Source: Candidatus Gottesmanbacteria bacterium (GTDB lineage: Bacteria; Patescibacteriota; Microgenomatia; UBA10105; UBA927). From it: 12,109 nt of DNA. The stretch covers positions 1 to 12,109 of the forward strand of contig JAPLWC010000063.1 of the NCBI GenBank assembly GCA_026396845.1, read 5' to 3'. The notes below the pieces were generated by a model that made no database searches, was not told the origin of the DNA, and saw only the letters and a list, made by a program, of their open reading frames with translations. The translations under genes were made by a program, and so were the position numbers. This document shows, piece by piece, positions 5,616 to 12,109 of the stretch. Each line of letters starts with the position of its first letter. Within the stretch, counting starts at the first letter, position 1.

Positions 5616-8459
5616 CGGAAGCGGCAATAGGATAAACCCGAGCCACTCAAAAAGTTGGGGCATGAAGAAGATTACTACGGAAGAATCGTTAAAATTTTCT
5701 GCCGGCAAGACCCAGCCATTTGCCCAATTATTGACCATCACATGCTCTTTGATCTCACTCCCAAACACAAATGGAAACGTCAGATGAAACCAATTGTTCA
5801 ATTGAGAGTTTGAGGTCTGAATATAAAATGCTTTCCAACCCCGGTGATAGGATTGGTTAAGAATCAGCGTACGTGTCCTTTCTTGATGTTTTATATCCAC
5901 TTGGTAGTACGCGGAGTTGGGATGGGTTACCCGGATATCTTTTTCAGGGACAGTTTCCCCTGCCGTTCCTGATCCCGATGACATATGTATCATTTCCTGA
6001 TAGGGGATTTTGTAAAACACAATCGATGCAATATCGTTCACCGTTTCCTGACTACCAATTGCATCGTTGGCAAGATACACCGTGTAGCCAAACCCATCGG
6101 CAGTCACCGGCGGCAACACAAGATAACTGGTGGTCCACTCGGAGGCGCCGGGAAGGTAGATTTCCGTTTCGATGTGTTTGGCTGTCTGATTGATGAGGGA
6201 CAGCATGAGCGGCCTTCCGTTTATGTGGCGGCTGTTGATTGCGACCAGATACGCTTCTTGGTGCGTGAGGTTCGGAAAGCCGAAGGATAAGCATCCGCGC
6301 TGGTCAGTACTGGTGAGATGAAGGAATTCTCCGTTCCCGACGTCTCCGGCTGCCGGGCCGGATTTTAGTAACCCGCACGGGGTGATGTTTTTTGCCTGCA
6401 AGTCGTTGTGTATTGTGGCCTCATACCGGATACTGTCTTTTTTCGGAATAGTGATTGTTGTGGTTTTGCCAGCATCTGTGATGGCAAGTTCATTTTGTGA
6501 CTCTTGGACCGTAAATGTTTTCTCTGTGGGAGTTCTTTTGGTGAATAGTTCCCTGAATGGATAATGATATAGAGCGTTTATTTGTTGGTTCGTGTAGTCT
6601 CCGACAGCCTGGTAGGAAATATCGTTGTCCGTCCAAGAGTAGGTAGGGGTTACCGCGGGTAACGCGCCTACTAGCCGCACAAATGATTGGGAGGCGAGAC
6701 CGGTGTATTCGTACAGCTTCAGTTTGTTGAATGAGTTGAGGGAGCTCATTTCAGGCATGTGGGCAAGTAAATCTTCCGTTTCCGCGGTTAGAAGTGCCCT
6801 GTCATTACTCTGAGAGATGATGTTTTCATCAAGGATGATATAGCGGATGTCGTATTTTGAAAATACTGCTGCAAGCGCTCGGGCGTCTTTACTATAAAGT
6901 GCCCGTGACAGCTCCCAGTAGTAATTTTCGTTGAAGGCGCTCCAGGGATCAAATGCCCGGTCCATAAGGGGTTGGGCGAGTCCATACCAGACAAATCCTG
7001 ATCCGCGGTAGCCGAAGCGATACTGTTTCCAGCTCCAAAAGTCAGGTTGGGGAAGATATGCAGTGCGACCGGACGGATCTACTGTCGCCATTCGGGTGAA
7101 TAGTTGCTGATATTCGGCGGGGATGTGAAGCCGGACATTGGGGTAGAGAAAATTTCCTCTGAACGCCGGGATAGCCTGACCGATGATACATACTCCCAGG
7201 CCAAACGTGAAAAAGTTATTAAGCAGGCGTTTGTGGTCCAGGAGATGATTGAGGATCGCTTTCAACCCGTAAGCAATAAGGACGCTGTAGGTAAACGCAA
7301 ACAGTAAACTAAATTTCGTAAAGGGGAAGCGGAACGCTTCTGTAAAGAAAGGAATACTTCTTTGCAGGAATGTTGTGATCTCTTTAACGACAGGGGTGTT
7401 ATTGGCCAACAAAACAAAGGTAGTTAACCAGATGATGGCAAACGCGATGGTTTTCCGGAAGCGCAGGGACGCGAATAATCCAATAAGCATCAGGAGAATG
7501 AGGGCTCCGGAAAGTGTGGTAACCAGTGGGGTATTCCACCAGATTCTCCATGGGGCGAGCATGAATCCGAACGTGCCGCCGGCCGTCAGGTCAGTAAAAT
7601 CCAGGCTAAATCCATGGATGAATAGCACATTTTTCAGATCTCCGAAGGCCTGGTTTCGACGAAAAACTTCGTCCGTAGACATGATGTTAATTTTGGCATT
7701 GGCAATCACCGGAGCATTGCCCGGTAATCCCGCGACATACGGCAGCAGCCAAAACGCATTGATGAGTAAAAAGGTGATCGCGGCATAGGCAACTGATTTC
7801 CAATACCGTTTACTATCCCTGATGTAGGTAAGAGAGATAACTCCCAAAAGTAAGCCGACAGGAAGGCTCAGAGTAGTGACAAAAAATTGCGGTGTAGTGA
7901 GCAGTAATACCAGCGCGAACCAGAGGAGTGCTTTCCGGCTGCTTGTTTCAATAAACCGGATGAGCGTGAGTGCAAGCCACGGGAGAGCGGCAAAATGGAC
8001 GGAGAACGCCTCCAGGGGTGTATAAAACATTTGGATGGTCGCAGGATTTAAGAGGTAAAATAGACTTCCTACGAAAGCAATTGATTTCGCATGTGTTTCT
8101 TTTGACAAAAGTTTTTTAAGCACCGCGTATGTTCCCACTCCTCCCAAAAAATGCATGAAGAAGGTGAATATATACCGTAAGGTGTTTTGCGGCAGAAGAA
8201 GCGACAGTGTCCATAAAAATATCGTATGCGGGAGATTGGCAATGTGACTCATACCGTCATATAAACCCAATCCCCGGTGTTCCTGCCAAACACCCCATAT
8301 ACTGCGTTTAAAATTTTCAAGGAAGTTAAACTCGGGCATGACGTTGTCCCAGCCGATGAGAAACGTGCCATGCGTGTAGTTTGCGCTGATAAGGCACAGT
8401 TCAACGAGAATCAAACCCAGGAACGGCCAATAGTGTGCAATGAACTGTCTGAGCTTCAT
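5571..8459 (-). CDS. Large GT-C/YfhO-like multi-pass membrane protein
   Basis: 962 aa. The N-terminal 440 or so residues hold roughly ten hydrophobic helices, including FMHFLGGVGTYAVLKKLL, a pattern typical of YfhO-like and GT-C-fold lipid-linked sugar transferases. An acidic residue in the first outer loop (GWDNVMPEFN) sits where GT-C enzymes carry catalytic Asp. About residues 445-920 form a large, probably extracytoplasmic domain rich in beta-type sequence, and a last helix pair (FFMPQLFEWLGFILLPL onward) ends in a charged tail. It likely transfers sugars from a polyprenyl-phosphate donor to a surface glycan or protein; donor and acceptor are unknown. ATG 8459 overlaps the GT2 stop (ATGA), so the two are coupled in one operon. 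Its 3' end is antisense to the sortase gene end. The family call is by topology and style, not by a decisive motif. Confidence 0.75.
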   Translation of the reverse strand: MKLRQFIAHYWPFLGLILVELCLISANYTHGTFLIGWDNVMPEFNFLENFKRSIWGVWQEHRGLGLYDGMSHIANLPHTIFLWTLSLLLPQNTLRYIFTFFMHFLGGVGTYAVLKKLLSKETHAKSIAFVGSLFYLLNPATIQMFYTPLEAFSVHFAALPWLALTLIRFIETSSRKALLWFALVLLLTTPQFFVTTLSLPVGLLLGVISLTYIRDSKRYWKSVAYAAITFLLINAFWLLPYVAGLPGNAPVIANAKINIMSTDEVFRRNQAFGDLKNVLFIHGFSLDFTDLTAGGTFGFMLAPWRIWWNTPLVTTLSGALILLMLIGLFASLRFRKTIAFAIIWLTTFVLLANNTPVVKEITTFLQRSIPFFTEAFRFPFTKFSLLFAFTYSVLIAYGLKAILNHLLDHKRLLNNFFTFGLGVCIIGQAIPAFRGNFLYPNVRLHIPAEYQQLFTRMATVDPSGRTAYLPQPDFWSWKQYRFGYRGSGFVWYGLAQPLMDRAFDPWSAFNENYYWELSRALYSKDARALAAVFSKYDIRYIILDENIISQSNDRALLTAETEDLLAHMPEMSSLNSFNKLKLYEYTGLASQSFVRLVGALPAVTPTYSWTDNDISYQAVGDYTNQQINALYHYPFRELFTKRTPTEKTFTVQESQNELAITDAGKTTTITIPKKDSIRYEATIHNDLQAKNITPCGLLKSGPAAGDVGNGEFLHLTSTDQRGCLSFGFPNLTHQEAYLVAINSRHINGRPLMLSLINQTAKHIETEIYLPGASEWTTSYLVLPPVTADGFGYTVYLANDAIGSQETVNDIASIVFYKIPYQEMIHMSSGSGTAGETVPEKDIRVTHPNSAYYQVDIKHQERTRTLILNQSYHRGWKAFYIQTSNSQLNNWFHLTFPFVFGSEIKEHVMVNNWANGWVLPAENFNDSSVVIFFMPQLFEWLGFILLPLPLLLPLFFHQIGEEK

Positions 8460-9370
8460 ATGAACGAGAATGCATAGCGAATGATGGCGGGCAAGGACAG
8501 ACGGAATCGGAGGGTTTTTCGCGGCAGGTTCATTCGGAGTTTTTTCATTCCCCGGGCATGTAAATAAAGCGGTAATAAGATTGAACTAGGTAAAACAAGC
8601 GCGATACAGTACTGTACCAGAAACATCGGGATTGCTTTGATAGGGAATTTATAGTTCAGTTTTTTAACAGCCTGAAGTCTGATGCGGCTGATAGTTAAAA
8701 ATCGCTCCCTGAGATTTTCCAGTGAACTGTTGGTGCCGTGAATGCGGTAGGAGAAAAGTAATTCCGGAATATTGGCAAACTTTCCGTAGTTCAGGAGGTT
8801 GAATAAGGTGTAGTAATCACTATTGACGCCGAACTGCGTGTGATAGAGGTACTCGCGATGGGGAAGTAAGCTGCGTCTCACCATACACGACGGATGGATG
8901 ACCGGGTTGACGAGCGCAAACGCTTCGTAAATACTCCGATGGTCACTGGGGTAGATTTTGGACCCGGTTGTCTTGCCGCGTGCATCAATAATTTTGGCAT
9001 TTGAGCCGACGAGGATGACTCGCGGGTGCGACTCTAAAAAGTTTACTTCCTTCTCCAGCCGCTCCGGGTGGCTGATGTCGTCGGAGTCCATGGGTGCGAT
9101 GTATGTGCCTTTAATGATCGGAAACAGGAGATTCACTGCGGCAAATGCACCGGTTTTTTCCGGCTTCCGGTATACACGGATTTTATCAGGATATTTTTGT
9201 TTAATTTTTTCGAGAATTTTCCATGTGTCATCGGACGAGCCATCATCGATAACCAGGAGTTCAAAGTTCCGGTAGGTTTGCCGCATTATGCTCTCGATAG
9301 CAAGTCCCACGAAGCGGGATCCGTTATAAACGGGCATAAGGACTGATACCAATGGATGATTACGTTTCAT
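8456..9370 (-). CDS. Family 2 glycosyltransferase
   Basis: 304 aa. GT-A nucleotide-sugar transferase: LVSVLMPVYNGS at 7-18, DDGSSDD at 42-48, and the metal-binding D95-S-D97-D98. A later acidic NSDYYTLFNLL segment fits the catalytic-base region. A hydrophobic stretch near residues 245-270 (QYCIALVLPSSILLPLYL) suggests membrane association. It likely adds a sugar to a lipid-linked or surface glycan precursor on the cytoplasmic side, with the GT-C-like protein of the same operon acting outside. ATG 9370 is the only possible start because an in-frame TAA lies just upstream (9395-9397). No Shine-Dalgarno site is at normal distance; the nearest, AGGAGGG, is buried in the hairpin at 9380-9414. Confidence 0.92.
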   Translation of the reverse strand: MKRNHPLVSVLMPVYNGSRFVGLAIESIMRQTYRNFELLVIDDGSSDDTWKILEKIKQKYPDKIRVYRKPEKTGAFAAVNLLFPIIKGTYIAPMDSDDISHPERLEKEVNFLESHPRVILVGSNAKIIDARGKTTGSKIYPSDHRSIYEAFALVNPVIHPSCMVRRSLLPHREYLYHTQFGVNSDYYTLFNLLNYGKFANIPELLFSYRIHGTNSSLENLRERFLTISRIRLQAVKKLNYKFPIKAIPMFLVQYCIALVLPSSILLPLYLHARGMKKLRMNLPRKTLRFRLSLPAIIRYAFSFI

Positions 9371-9379
9371 AGAACAGTA

Positions 9380-9414
9380 ATGGCAGGCGACGGATTATTC
9401 CGCCCTCCTGCCAT
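9380..9414 (-). terminator. Intergenic hairpin before the GT2 gene (weak terminator or attenuator)
   Basis: ATGGCAGG (9380-9387) pairs with CCTGCCAT (9407-9414), with an inner CGGA/TCCG stem and a 4-base loop. No T run follows on either strand, so a classical intrinsic terminator is doubtful. On the minus strand its 5' arm contains AGGAGGG, and it ends 9 bases before the GT2 ATG, so translational control is an alternative. Confidence 0.45.
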
Positions 9415-9438
9415 ACAGTCTTCGATATAAACCCGATC

Positions 9439-10077
9439 TTAGAATATCCTCGGGCTGACAAAATTAGAATCAGGAATATTCAAATCCGGCCGGCCCGGGC
9501 GCTGTGCCCGGATAATGGTGCTCAGGAATTGTTTTTCCTGCGGACCCCATTGTTTTTCGAAAAGCCCGAGATCGCCGACATACACTACTTTTGTGTGGGT
9601 ATGCGCCGTATTTTTGGCGTGCAGGAGTGCCATATCATCAAGAGCTTTGTCGCCGCCATGCTCGGACATTTTAGAGACATCAAAGCGGTCGCCGCCCAGG
9701 ACTCTACCAAACTGAACTGTTTCCAAATCCGTCCGTTTGATTCCGACTACGCGGGTCACTGTGGCTATGCCGCTAGGTCTATAAATAACCTTCGCGTCCG
9801 TTTGTATATCCCCTTTGAAATCTAACCCGAAGATGGTATCAACATCAGGTCCGAGCGTGCCCAGATCAATGTCCTGAAATACCGGATACATCGTTCTCCC
9901 GATTTCGACAAACTGGTACGGAAACGTTTGATATTTTCCGTCATTCCACGGAACGTTCACTGCTTCAGTATGTGCTGAGAATTCTTTCGGAATACGTAAC
10001 CCGCCCAATACCGCCGCCCCTAACAACGCACCAGCTCCTTTTAAAACATCTCTCCGAGATAATTCTTGCTTTGGCAT
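9439..10077 (-). CDS. Tat-signal protein of unknown function
   Basis: 212 aa. The N-terminus carries a twin-arginine signal, S7-R8-R9-D10-V-L-K followed by GAGALLGAAVLGG, so it should be folded in the cytoplasm and exported by Tat. The mature part matches no family I recognise. Visible features are a GLDFKGD segment, a His-containing AHTHTK motif followed by VVYVGDLG, and a C-terminus without an anchor or sorting signal. Tat export often goes with a bound cofactor or metal, but no cofactor motif is clear. ATG 10077 has a strong Shine-Dalgarno site, AAAGGAGG (10083-10090), 5 bases upstream. It lies 39 bases downstream of the LPVAG protein gene; the gap has a small hairpin (CCTGAT/ATCAGG, 10098-10111) without a T run, so the two are probably co-transcribed. 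Confidence 0.75.
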   Translation of the reverse strand: MPKQELSRRDVLKGAGALLGAAVLGGLRIPKEFSAHTEAVNVPWNDGKYQTFPYQFVEIGRTMYPVFQDIDLGTLGPDVDTIFGLDFKGDIQTDAKVIYRPSGIATVTRVVGIKRTDLETVQFGRVLGGDRFDVSKMSEHGGDKALDDMALLHAKNTAHTHTKVVYVGDLGLFEKQWGPQEKQFLSTIIRAQRPGRPDLNIPDSNFVSPRIF

Positions 10078-10082
10078 ATGTG

Positions 10083-10090
10083 CCTCCTTT
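10083..10090 (-). promoter_or_regulatory. Strong Shine-Dalgarno site of the Tat-signal gene
   Basis: AAAGGAGG on the minus strand, 5 bases before ATG 10077. It is the only clear, well-placed ribosome site in the window and fixes this start. Confidence 0.8.
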
Positions 10091-10116
10091 TATAACGCCT
10101 GATTTATCAGGTAAAA

Positions 10117-10755
10117 CTATTTTTTTAATAATAATGCCAAACCGCCGACTCCGGACAGGACACTCATTGATAGTATCCATGCGTCATTCACGCCCGCCAC
10201 CGGCAGTTTCTGCACCCCCAGGACTTGCCCGGTGACGCAGATTTGCGCCGTATCATCGTCTCCAGCAGGCCGTTCAATGGCTGTTATTGCTGCATAATTG
10301 GATGTACACTGGCTACTTGTCATCGGACTCGTCACTTTTGCCGTAAACGTTATGCTTTTGCTTACATCGGCAGGTAAGGGGTCCATGTTGATCGTAAGCG
10401 TTCGGGTCCCAGTATCATAAGTTCCTGGACCGCCGGTATAGGCCATGTTCGGTGGAAATACATCGCGGATCGTTACCGAATGGAACGTTTCGCCGCTCGT
10501 ATTTTTTATTGTCAACCGGAAGGTAAATTCTTTTCCGACCGTAAATGCTGACGTGGAAACAGAGAGATTATCAAAGAAATTACTTGTTGAGAGGTCTTTA
10601 ATCTCTTTGTTGATGGTGAGGTCTACCGGTTGGCAACTCTGGCCGCCGCCGTATTGTGTCGTGCAATTTTGTGCACCTGCTTTTGGCACGAGGACCATAA
10701 GGGCGAACAGGAAAGAAACAAAAATAAACAATAATCTAGAGATAGATTGACGCAT
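10117..10755 (-). CDS. DUF11-type surface protein with LPVAG sorting signal
   Basis: 212 aa. Signal peptide at about 1-29 (LLFIFVSFLFALMVLVPKAG, cleavage after AGA). The middle is one DUF11-like beta domain (FTVGKEFTFRLTIKNTSGET, then VFPPNMAYTGGPGTYD), usual in bacterial surface proteins, with several Cys that could form disulfides. The C-terminus is a cell-wall sorting signal: VLGVQK, then LPVAG at 184-188, a hydrophobic stretch and the final KK. LPVAG differs from LPxTG by Ala for Thr. It should be exported by Sec, held in the membrane by its tail, then cut and anchored by a sortase such as the one at 4809-5615. It is the first gene of a probable minus-strand unit with the Tat-signal gene and maybe the glycosyltransferases. 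Confidence 0.85.
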   Translation of the reverse strand: MRQSISRLLFIFVSFLFALMVLVPKAGAQNCTTQYGGGQSCQPVDLTINKEIKDLSTSNFFDNLSVSTSAFTVGKEFTFRLTIKNTSGETFHSVTIRDVFPPNMAYTGGPGTYDTGTRTLTINMDPLPADVSKSITFTAKVTSPMTSSQCTSNYAAITAIERPAGDDDTAQICVTGQVLGVQKLPVAGVNDAWILSMSVLSGVGGLALLLKK

Positions 10756-10785
10756 AATTTTTATAGGTTTCGGGCAGGTGAGGGG

Positions 10786-10814
10786 AAGATATCACATCAG
10801 TACAATTTTGTCAA
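10786..10814 (-). promoter_or_regulatory. Promoter of the LPVAG surface protein gene
   Basis: On the minus strand: perfect -35 TTGACA (10814-10809), a 17-base spacer, then TATCTT (10791-10786) with TG one base upstream, an extended -10. Start is expected near 10779, giving a leader of about 24 bases with no Shine-Dalgarno site. A TATAAA at 10765-10760 is too close to ATG 10755 and lacks a -35. The rest of 10756-10929 holds no gene I can support. Confidence 0.65.
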
Positions 10815-10929
10815 CTATTATGGGTTTGTTGTTTCGAATTTTCTCTGCCGCTCGGAGTAAGTTATTTTGGATCATATTGACAACCCGAATGTTTAGTTCT
10901 GGTAGCATTATTTTTCATAAGGGTTGGCT

Positions 10930-11967
10930 TTAACTTTTTCTGATTCGGTTTGAACCATAGATACCCCAATGTGCGCCAACTTCTCCTTCGTATTTTTCCT
11001 TCCATTTTTCATCGAAGGCCTCAAAGAAGTAAAAGGAAACTCCTTCCGTCGTTGCCCAAGAAACGAACTCCGACAAAAATTGATTTTGGTTTTGCAAGCT
11101 TGGAATGGCTGTTTCTCTTGGTTCTCCTGCCGATGGCCAACCGGTTTCGCCGATAACAATTTTTTTAGAGGGATAGGTTCTTTGAAGTAAATGGTATTTC
11201 TCCTTAATGAAACTTACCGCTTCATTTACGGGTACGGGGGTTGGTTCCCAATAAGGGAAAAAATGGGCAAAAATAAAATCGACTTCTGCGGCGATATTTG
11301 GATGCGTAAGCCAGGAATACCAGGTATCGCCGGTAGTTACTTTGACATTTTGCGGAATTTGGCTTTTTACTCTTCTGATATATTCGATAAGTTTTTGTTC
11401 AGGAATGGTTTGAAATTGTTGAGTTTCGTTACCAACGGTTACGGCGGTAACATTCGGAAAATTGTTGGCCTCTTCAACCAGAGCAACAATCATTTTTTCG
11501 TTTACGTCCAAATCATTTCCCAACCAGCATCCGGCATTTATCTTAAGAGAAGAACCTTTTTCTAAAATTAACTGGGGAATTTTTTCCGCGTTGTGATCCG
11601 AGCCGTACGTTCTGATTTCTGTTATGGGCTCTTGTTTTACATGAGGACAGAGAATTGTTGAATCTAAAATACCGATATCTTCACGAATGTCATCTACGCT
11701 AGGGTAAGGACCCCAATCCGGATTTTGGCCGTCGCGGTAAGGGCTGTAACCAATTCCCAAAACTGAAACTTCGGGATTGAGAATTTCTCCGTTTGAGACA
11801 ATAGGTAAATAGACGGAATATTGTGCCGCCGCTTCCGGTTTTATTAGATTTAGTTTTCTAAATATTGATACCAAGGCCAAACCGCCCGGTAGATAAGCGG
11901 CAAATTTCAGAAAGTCCCGACGGGTAACCTTTGCGGTTGTGTTTTTTTCGGTTTCAGCGGTAACCAT
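10930..11967 (-). CDS. Tat-exported GH17-family beta-1,3-glucanase-like protein
   Basis: 345 aa. Twin-arginine signal T15-R16-R17-D18-F-L-K followed by a hydrophobic stretch (FAAYLPGGLALVSIF) predicts Tat export. The mature part is a GH17 barrel: strand 1 GIGYSPYRDGQNPDWGPYP, the acid/base in AVTVGNET (E181) and the nucleophile in VIGETGWPS (E274), both intact. GH17 enzymes cut beta-1,3-glucans, or transfer them, as in fungal BGT and bacterial NdvB-type proteins; the real substrate here is unknown. The linker VYLPIVSNG is typical of secreted proteins. The gene is more AT-rich (about 40% GC in sampled lines) than its neighbours, a mild sign of transfer. GGAG lies one base before ATG 11967, too close to act normally. 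It is separated from the LPVAG gene by 174 bases. Confidence 0.88.
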   Translation of the reverse strand: MVTAETEKNTTAKVTRRDFLKFAAYLPGGLALVSIFRKLNLIKPEAAAQYSVYLPIVSNGEILNPEVSVLGIGYSPYRDGQNPDWGPYPSVDDIREDIGILDSTILCPHVKQEPITEIRTYGSDHNAEKIPQLILEKGSSLKINAGCWLGNDLDVNEKMIVALVEEANNFPNVTAVTVGNETQQFQTIPEQKLIEYIRRVKSQIPQNVKVTTGDTWYSWLTHPNIAAEVDFIFAHFFPYWEPTPVPVNEAVSFIKEKYHLLQRTYPSKKIVIGETGWPSAGEPRETAIPSLQNQNQFLSEFVSWATTEGVSFYFFEAFDEKWKEKYEGEVGAHWGIYGSNRIRKS

Positions 11968-11979
11968 GCTCCGAATTGT

Positions 11980-11985
11980 ACTATA
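11980..11985 (-). promoter_or_regulatory. Possible -10 element of the GH17 gene
   Basis: TATAGT on the minus strand, 5 of 6 to consensus, with RNA start expected about 4 bases before ATG 11967. The -35 position reads GAATTT, which is poor. Support is weak. Confidence 0.3.
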
Positions 11986-12033
11986 GGTGACCCCTGATCT
12001 TCAAATTCATTACGAAATCGGTCAGGTGTAGAG

Positions 12034-12109
12034 TTACGTGTTGCTCCTTTTACGTCGCGTGTAGGCTACAAGCGCAATACTTCCCCACGCAATCGCTATC
12101 GCAAGAATC
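12034..12109 (-). CDS. C-terminal membrane anchor of a further gene (partial)
   Basis: The minus-strand frame entering from the right edge gives 24 residues and TAA (12036-12034): a hydrophobic helix (ILAIAIAWGSIALVAY) then TRRKRSNT. Helix plus basic tail at a protein's end is what a sortase substrate or tail-anchored surface protein looks like. The sorting motif, if any, would lie just outside the window. Too little is visible to name it. It lies 66 bases upstream of the GH17 start, on the same strand. Confidence 0.5.
   Translation of the reverse strand, partial: ILAIAIAWGSIALVAYTRRKRSNT

Noticed and set aside
7375..7788. 137-aa plus-strand ORF inside the GT-C-like gene
   Set aside because: It is the complement of transmembrane coding sequence; low-complexity composition and no ribosome site.
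8456..8459. TGA recoding as glycine, known in some CPR lineages
   Set aside because: TGA ends the GT2 gene in a normal ATGA overlap and ends the FecR-like frame at a sensible place; no frame needs TGA to be read through.
9972..10235. Small plus-strand ORF spanning the LPVAG and Tat-signal genes
   Set aside because: It crosses two well-supported minus-strand genes and has no recognisable features.
10877..10910. Plus-strand TTGACA at 10877-10882 as a promoter
   Set aside because: No -10 element lies at 16-18 bases and no plus-strand gene follows.
1..12109. CRISPR array, rRNA, insertion-sequence transposase or phage genes
   Set aside because: No spaced direct repeats, rRNA segments, transposase motifs or phage proteins were seen on either strand.

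Overview
The window looks like a chromosomal piece of a Candidate Phyla Radiation bacterium, most likely Microgenomates (OP11) or a close relative. The placement is inferred from gene style: a DnaG variant with EGELD and KGSALT TOPRIM motifs, a sortase with a TCWPPGS active site next to VLGxxLPxxG surface proteins, a large GT-C/YfhO-like membrane protein, and a tiny GIY-YIG gene lodged at a tRNA gene. TAA, TAG and TGA all end genes and no frame needs UGA read as an amino acid, so this is not a UGA-recoding lineage. GC is near 50% over most of the window, about 30% in the GIY-YIG gene and roughly 40% in sampled lines of the GH17 gene (hand counts).

Layout. 1-2583 (+): one open frame running from DNA primase DnaG (5' end cut by the window) straight into a complete housekeeping sigma factor RpoD. 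2576-3736 (+): membrane-anchored GH18-family protein, overlapping the fusion by 8 bases. 3722-4287 (-): FecR-like protein broken by a one-base frameshift. 4297-4335: perfect inverted repeat forming two divergent extended -10 promoters. 4352-4721 (+): 5' remnant of a tRNA-Asn gene, a GC-rich palindrome, an AT-rich GIY-YIG endonuclease gene, and an intact tRNA-Asn(GTT) whose first 21 bases are also the last seven codons of the GIY-YIG gene. 4809-5615 (+): sortase. 5571-9370 (-): large GT-C/YfhO-like membrane protein and a GT2 glycosyltransferase joined by an ATGA overlap. 9439-10755 (-): Tat-signal protein of unknown function and a DUF11 protein with an LPVAG sorting signal. 10930-11967 (-): Tat-exported GH17 beta-glucanase-like protein. 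12034-12109 (-): C-terminal membrane anchor and basic tail of a further gene cut by the window edge. No stretch over 300 bases lacks a gene.

How it fits together. Apart from dnaG-rpoD and the tRNA, nearly everything concerns the cell surface: glycan synthesis (GT2, GT-C-like protein), glycan binding or hydrolysis (GH18, GH17), protein anchoring (sortase and LPVAG substrate) and Tat export. The two most unusual items are the in-frame DnaG-RpoD fusion and the GIY-YIG/tRNA-Asn arrangement, which looks like a minimal mobile element that rebuilds the 5' half of its target tRNA and borrows the tRNA's TAG as its own stop codon.
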